Shown here: piece by piece, positions 61,986 through 64,000 of the stretch
Numbering within the stretch: the first letter of the stretch is position 1
Layout: every line of letters begins with the position of its first letter
NCBI GenBank assembly: GCA_016271365.2
Contig: CM057454.1
Location: 700,119,501-700,183,500 of the forward strand
DNA: 64,000 nt
Origin: Neoceratodus forsteri
Lineage: Eukaryota > Chordata > Ceratodontiformes > Ceratodontidae
Direction of reading: 5' to 3'
Notes under the pieces: model-generated
Seen by the model: only the letters and a program-made list of their open reading frames with translations
Databases searched by the model: none
What the model was told of the DNA's origin: nothing
Made by a program: the position numbers and the translations under genes

Positions 61986-64000
61986 TTTTACATTCCCATA
62001 GAAATTAAAATTATTATGTTTATACTTAAAAAGTTATGCCTTCAATGTGTTTTGTAGTAAAATAGATAATAAGTTCTGAATTTGTTTTTTGTCCATTAGG
62101 ACTTTTATCTTACTGTGGCCACCATTCCTGAAGTTGGTTGTCATGGTTACCATGATAGCCCCCACTGCACACTGCATTGTGTTTTAATGTGAATAGCTTT
62201 CAGTTTGTTTGTTTTTTGTTTGTTTTAATGTTTTAGATATCTAGCATTATTTGAATTTACTTCTGTTTCTTTTATTCTTTTTTGTTTCTGTTACAGAGGG
62301 AATTAGTGGAGCAGGCTAATAAGTGGAGAAGGCAGTCGGGAGGAAAGGAAAGTGGGTGTGTGACAGGAGGGAGCAAGCGTGCTATCACATCATATGTTTC
62401 AAGAAGGAAGTAGAGTAGATTCGGGTATTTTTTTTTTATTTAGACTGACTACATTTCAGTTAGTGAGTGGCAAGCAGGGGCGTGAGCACATAACTTATTT
62501 TACAACTAGCAGCCAGGGAGCAAATTTGTGTTTAAATGTAATCGAGTGAGTGGACAAATGACAACAAAGCTGCTATGATGATAGGAAATGTAATTGTGTT
62601 AATTTGAAAATGACTGCAGTAAGCAAATAATAAAAAAAGTCTGCTAATGTACAGCCAGTGCTTCGATGACTGTAAAGTTTTCAGGGTTTGGGAATGTTTG
62701 TGGTTACCGGCTAAAGATAAATAGCAATGATTCAAAAATGAAAATTCTGTTTGGCTTCTTAATACATAATTATTTAGAATGCAGCTGTGGCTACCTGAAC
62801 TTGTTGCTGGCCGTGCATTAGACACTTTTAGAAAATTGACAAGATTCTTGAAGCTCTCTTATTGGCTGAGACCCACTACTGGGGGGTACATTAACTTCTG
62901 ATAGACACTTGATGAAAACAAGTGCCAATTCAGGGTGCCCCATTAGTGAGAATATCCATGGGCACCCTGAGTTTTCAAATCCAGCAGCCACCTTTTCTTA
63001 CCTCTCACTCAGTGAGGGATGCCCCCCCCCAGCTAGCACTCCCTCTGTATTTTTTTCTAAAAGAAAAGAAAATGTTTTTTCATTGTTACTTATCAGCACT
63101 AGCATGTCAGCAGTAAGTGCTACTCTAAGGAAAGAAACATGTTTTTATCAGTTCAAAGTAGTAGCTCTAGCGCGTCGTGTGCTAAGCGCTGCTATGACAG
63201 TGCCCAACTCACTGCATCTCCATCTCAGAGTAACCCAAACATACAACAGTGATATTTATTTAAAATAAAATAAAAATGACCTTCTAAAATCAAGTTTGAG
63301 TCCCACTCCAATCACTTTGTCTAGTGCTAGACCCAGTACACTCTGCCCCCTTCACTACTCGACCTCTGTTTAGGTACTTCCTGATTCTAATCGGGACAGC
63401 AACAGCTGAACGAGGACACCGATTCAAAAAACAAAACCAAAGTTAGCACCAGAAAACTGTTCTGCATTTAACACTTGCCCCCCCAAGAAAAATGAAATTG
63501 AGGGATACCAAAACAGTCGGTGCTCATTCGTTCTATGCTCCCAGCATCTTGTTGCACAATCCACAGTGTGATCCCTCTGCTGATCTGCAGCATTTACACA
63601 AGGTCAGAAATTAAAAAAAAATACTGCTAATCTATGGGTGCAGGGCAGAAAAAGAGACTTGTGGTAGGCACACAATTTACACACTTGCTGAGAGGGCATG
63701 ACATGCAACCCAATAGCCCATCACAAAATGTAACAGCGCCATTTAGTCATAGCTACTGATAAACACAGCATTACATGGACTACTTTACACAAACTTTAAT
63801 GTATTAATAAAAATGAAGTATTTCCCATATTTTTAAAGATGTTATAAACTATTTTATTAAAGAAAAAATAAGAAGCCCATTTTCTAAGCACAAATAATAC
63901 CCTCCAGGGTGGGCGGTATGGGCAATACCAGACTTTCAAGGGGTTATAAGGCCCTCCACTTGTGGTGTCAGGCCTCCTTACACCCCGGGTGGTCTGGTGT
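61986..64000. other. Unassigned sequence to window end
   Basis: AT-rich, T/G-rich tract near 62200. A perfect 10 bp inverted repeat CAGGGTGCCC (62931-62940, 62960-62969). GC-rich imperfect inverted words at 63900-64000 may be the start of another element cut by the window edge. Confidence 0.35.

Noticed and set aside
63900..64000. New element at the window edge
   Set aside because: Only GC-rich imperfect inverted words are visible; truncated by the window, cannot be supported.

Overview
This window looks like intergenic or intronic DNA from the nuclear genome of a non-mammalian vertebrate. It is AT-rich, has no dense gene array and no operons, and most of it is nested, decayed transposable elements. 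The mix is L2-type and CR1-type LINEs, L1/Tx1-type ORF1 fragments, a DIRS tyrosine-recombinase retroelement, a Penelope-like element (PLE), a MIR-like CORE-SINE, hAT-like and other DNA transposons, and a pogo-like DDE transposase. That mix points to a tetrapod such as an amphibian (a caecilian would fit) or a basal reptile. This is inference; no species-specific marker was seen.

Layout. 0.3-1.9 kb: an L2-like LINE with its reverse transcriptase deleted. 1.9-2.3 kb: a CR1 ORF1 scrap. 2.5-4.9 kb: an L1/Tx1-type ORF1 split by a 1,350 bp DNA transposon with an 8 bp target duplication. 5.0-6.5 kb: a GGGCCC-terminated transposon. 6.5-14.0 kb: a large unit bounded by ~0.3 kb inverted repeats. Its interior is a broken copy of an unnamed multi-copy metazoan protein with FEN1/XPG-like nuclease motifs and a cysteine-rich tail, and it is itself interrupted by a 2 kb palindromic transposon. 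14.0-19.9 kb: L1 and CR1 relics and a MITE. 19.9-29.0 kb: a PLE (RT plus GIY-YIG remnant) with inverted terminal repeats that carry hammerhead-ribozyme-like sequences; a 3,755 bp hAT-like element sits inside it. 29.0-36.3 kb: CR1 fragments, a fully palindromic MITE, a pogo-like transposase relic and another L1-type ORF1. 36.6-40.9 kb: a DIRS relic. 41.0-44.8 kb: a long L2-like LINE interrupted by a 374 bp hammerhead-bearing insertion. 45.0 kb: the only candidate host exon (minus strand). 47.1-50.7 kb: a fairly well preserved minus-strand L2 inside an inverted-repeat element. 54.8-57.9 kb: an old L2 carrying two later insertions. 58.2-61.6 kb: a palindromic-core transposon, a CR1 RT and a MIR-like SINE. 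61.6-64 kb: little that I recognise.

No intact protein-coding gene is visible. The RT, endonuclease, recombinase and transposase reading frames all carry stops or frameshifts, so the window records past mobility. Insertion order can be read from target-site duplications: hAT into PLE, hammerhead element into L2, L2 into L2, DNA transposon into L1 ORF1. The most unusual themes are (i) the inverted-repeat-bounded FEN1/XPG-like unit, (ii) four hammerhead-like folds in three different insertions, (iii) 2A-like NPGP motifs at the N-termini of three LINEs, and (iv) a group of transposons with GGGCCC ends, two of which have large palindromic cores.
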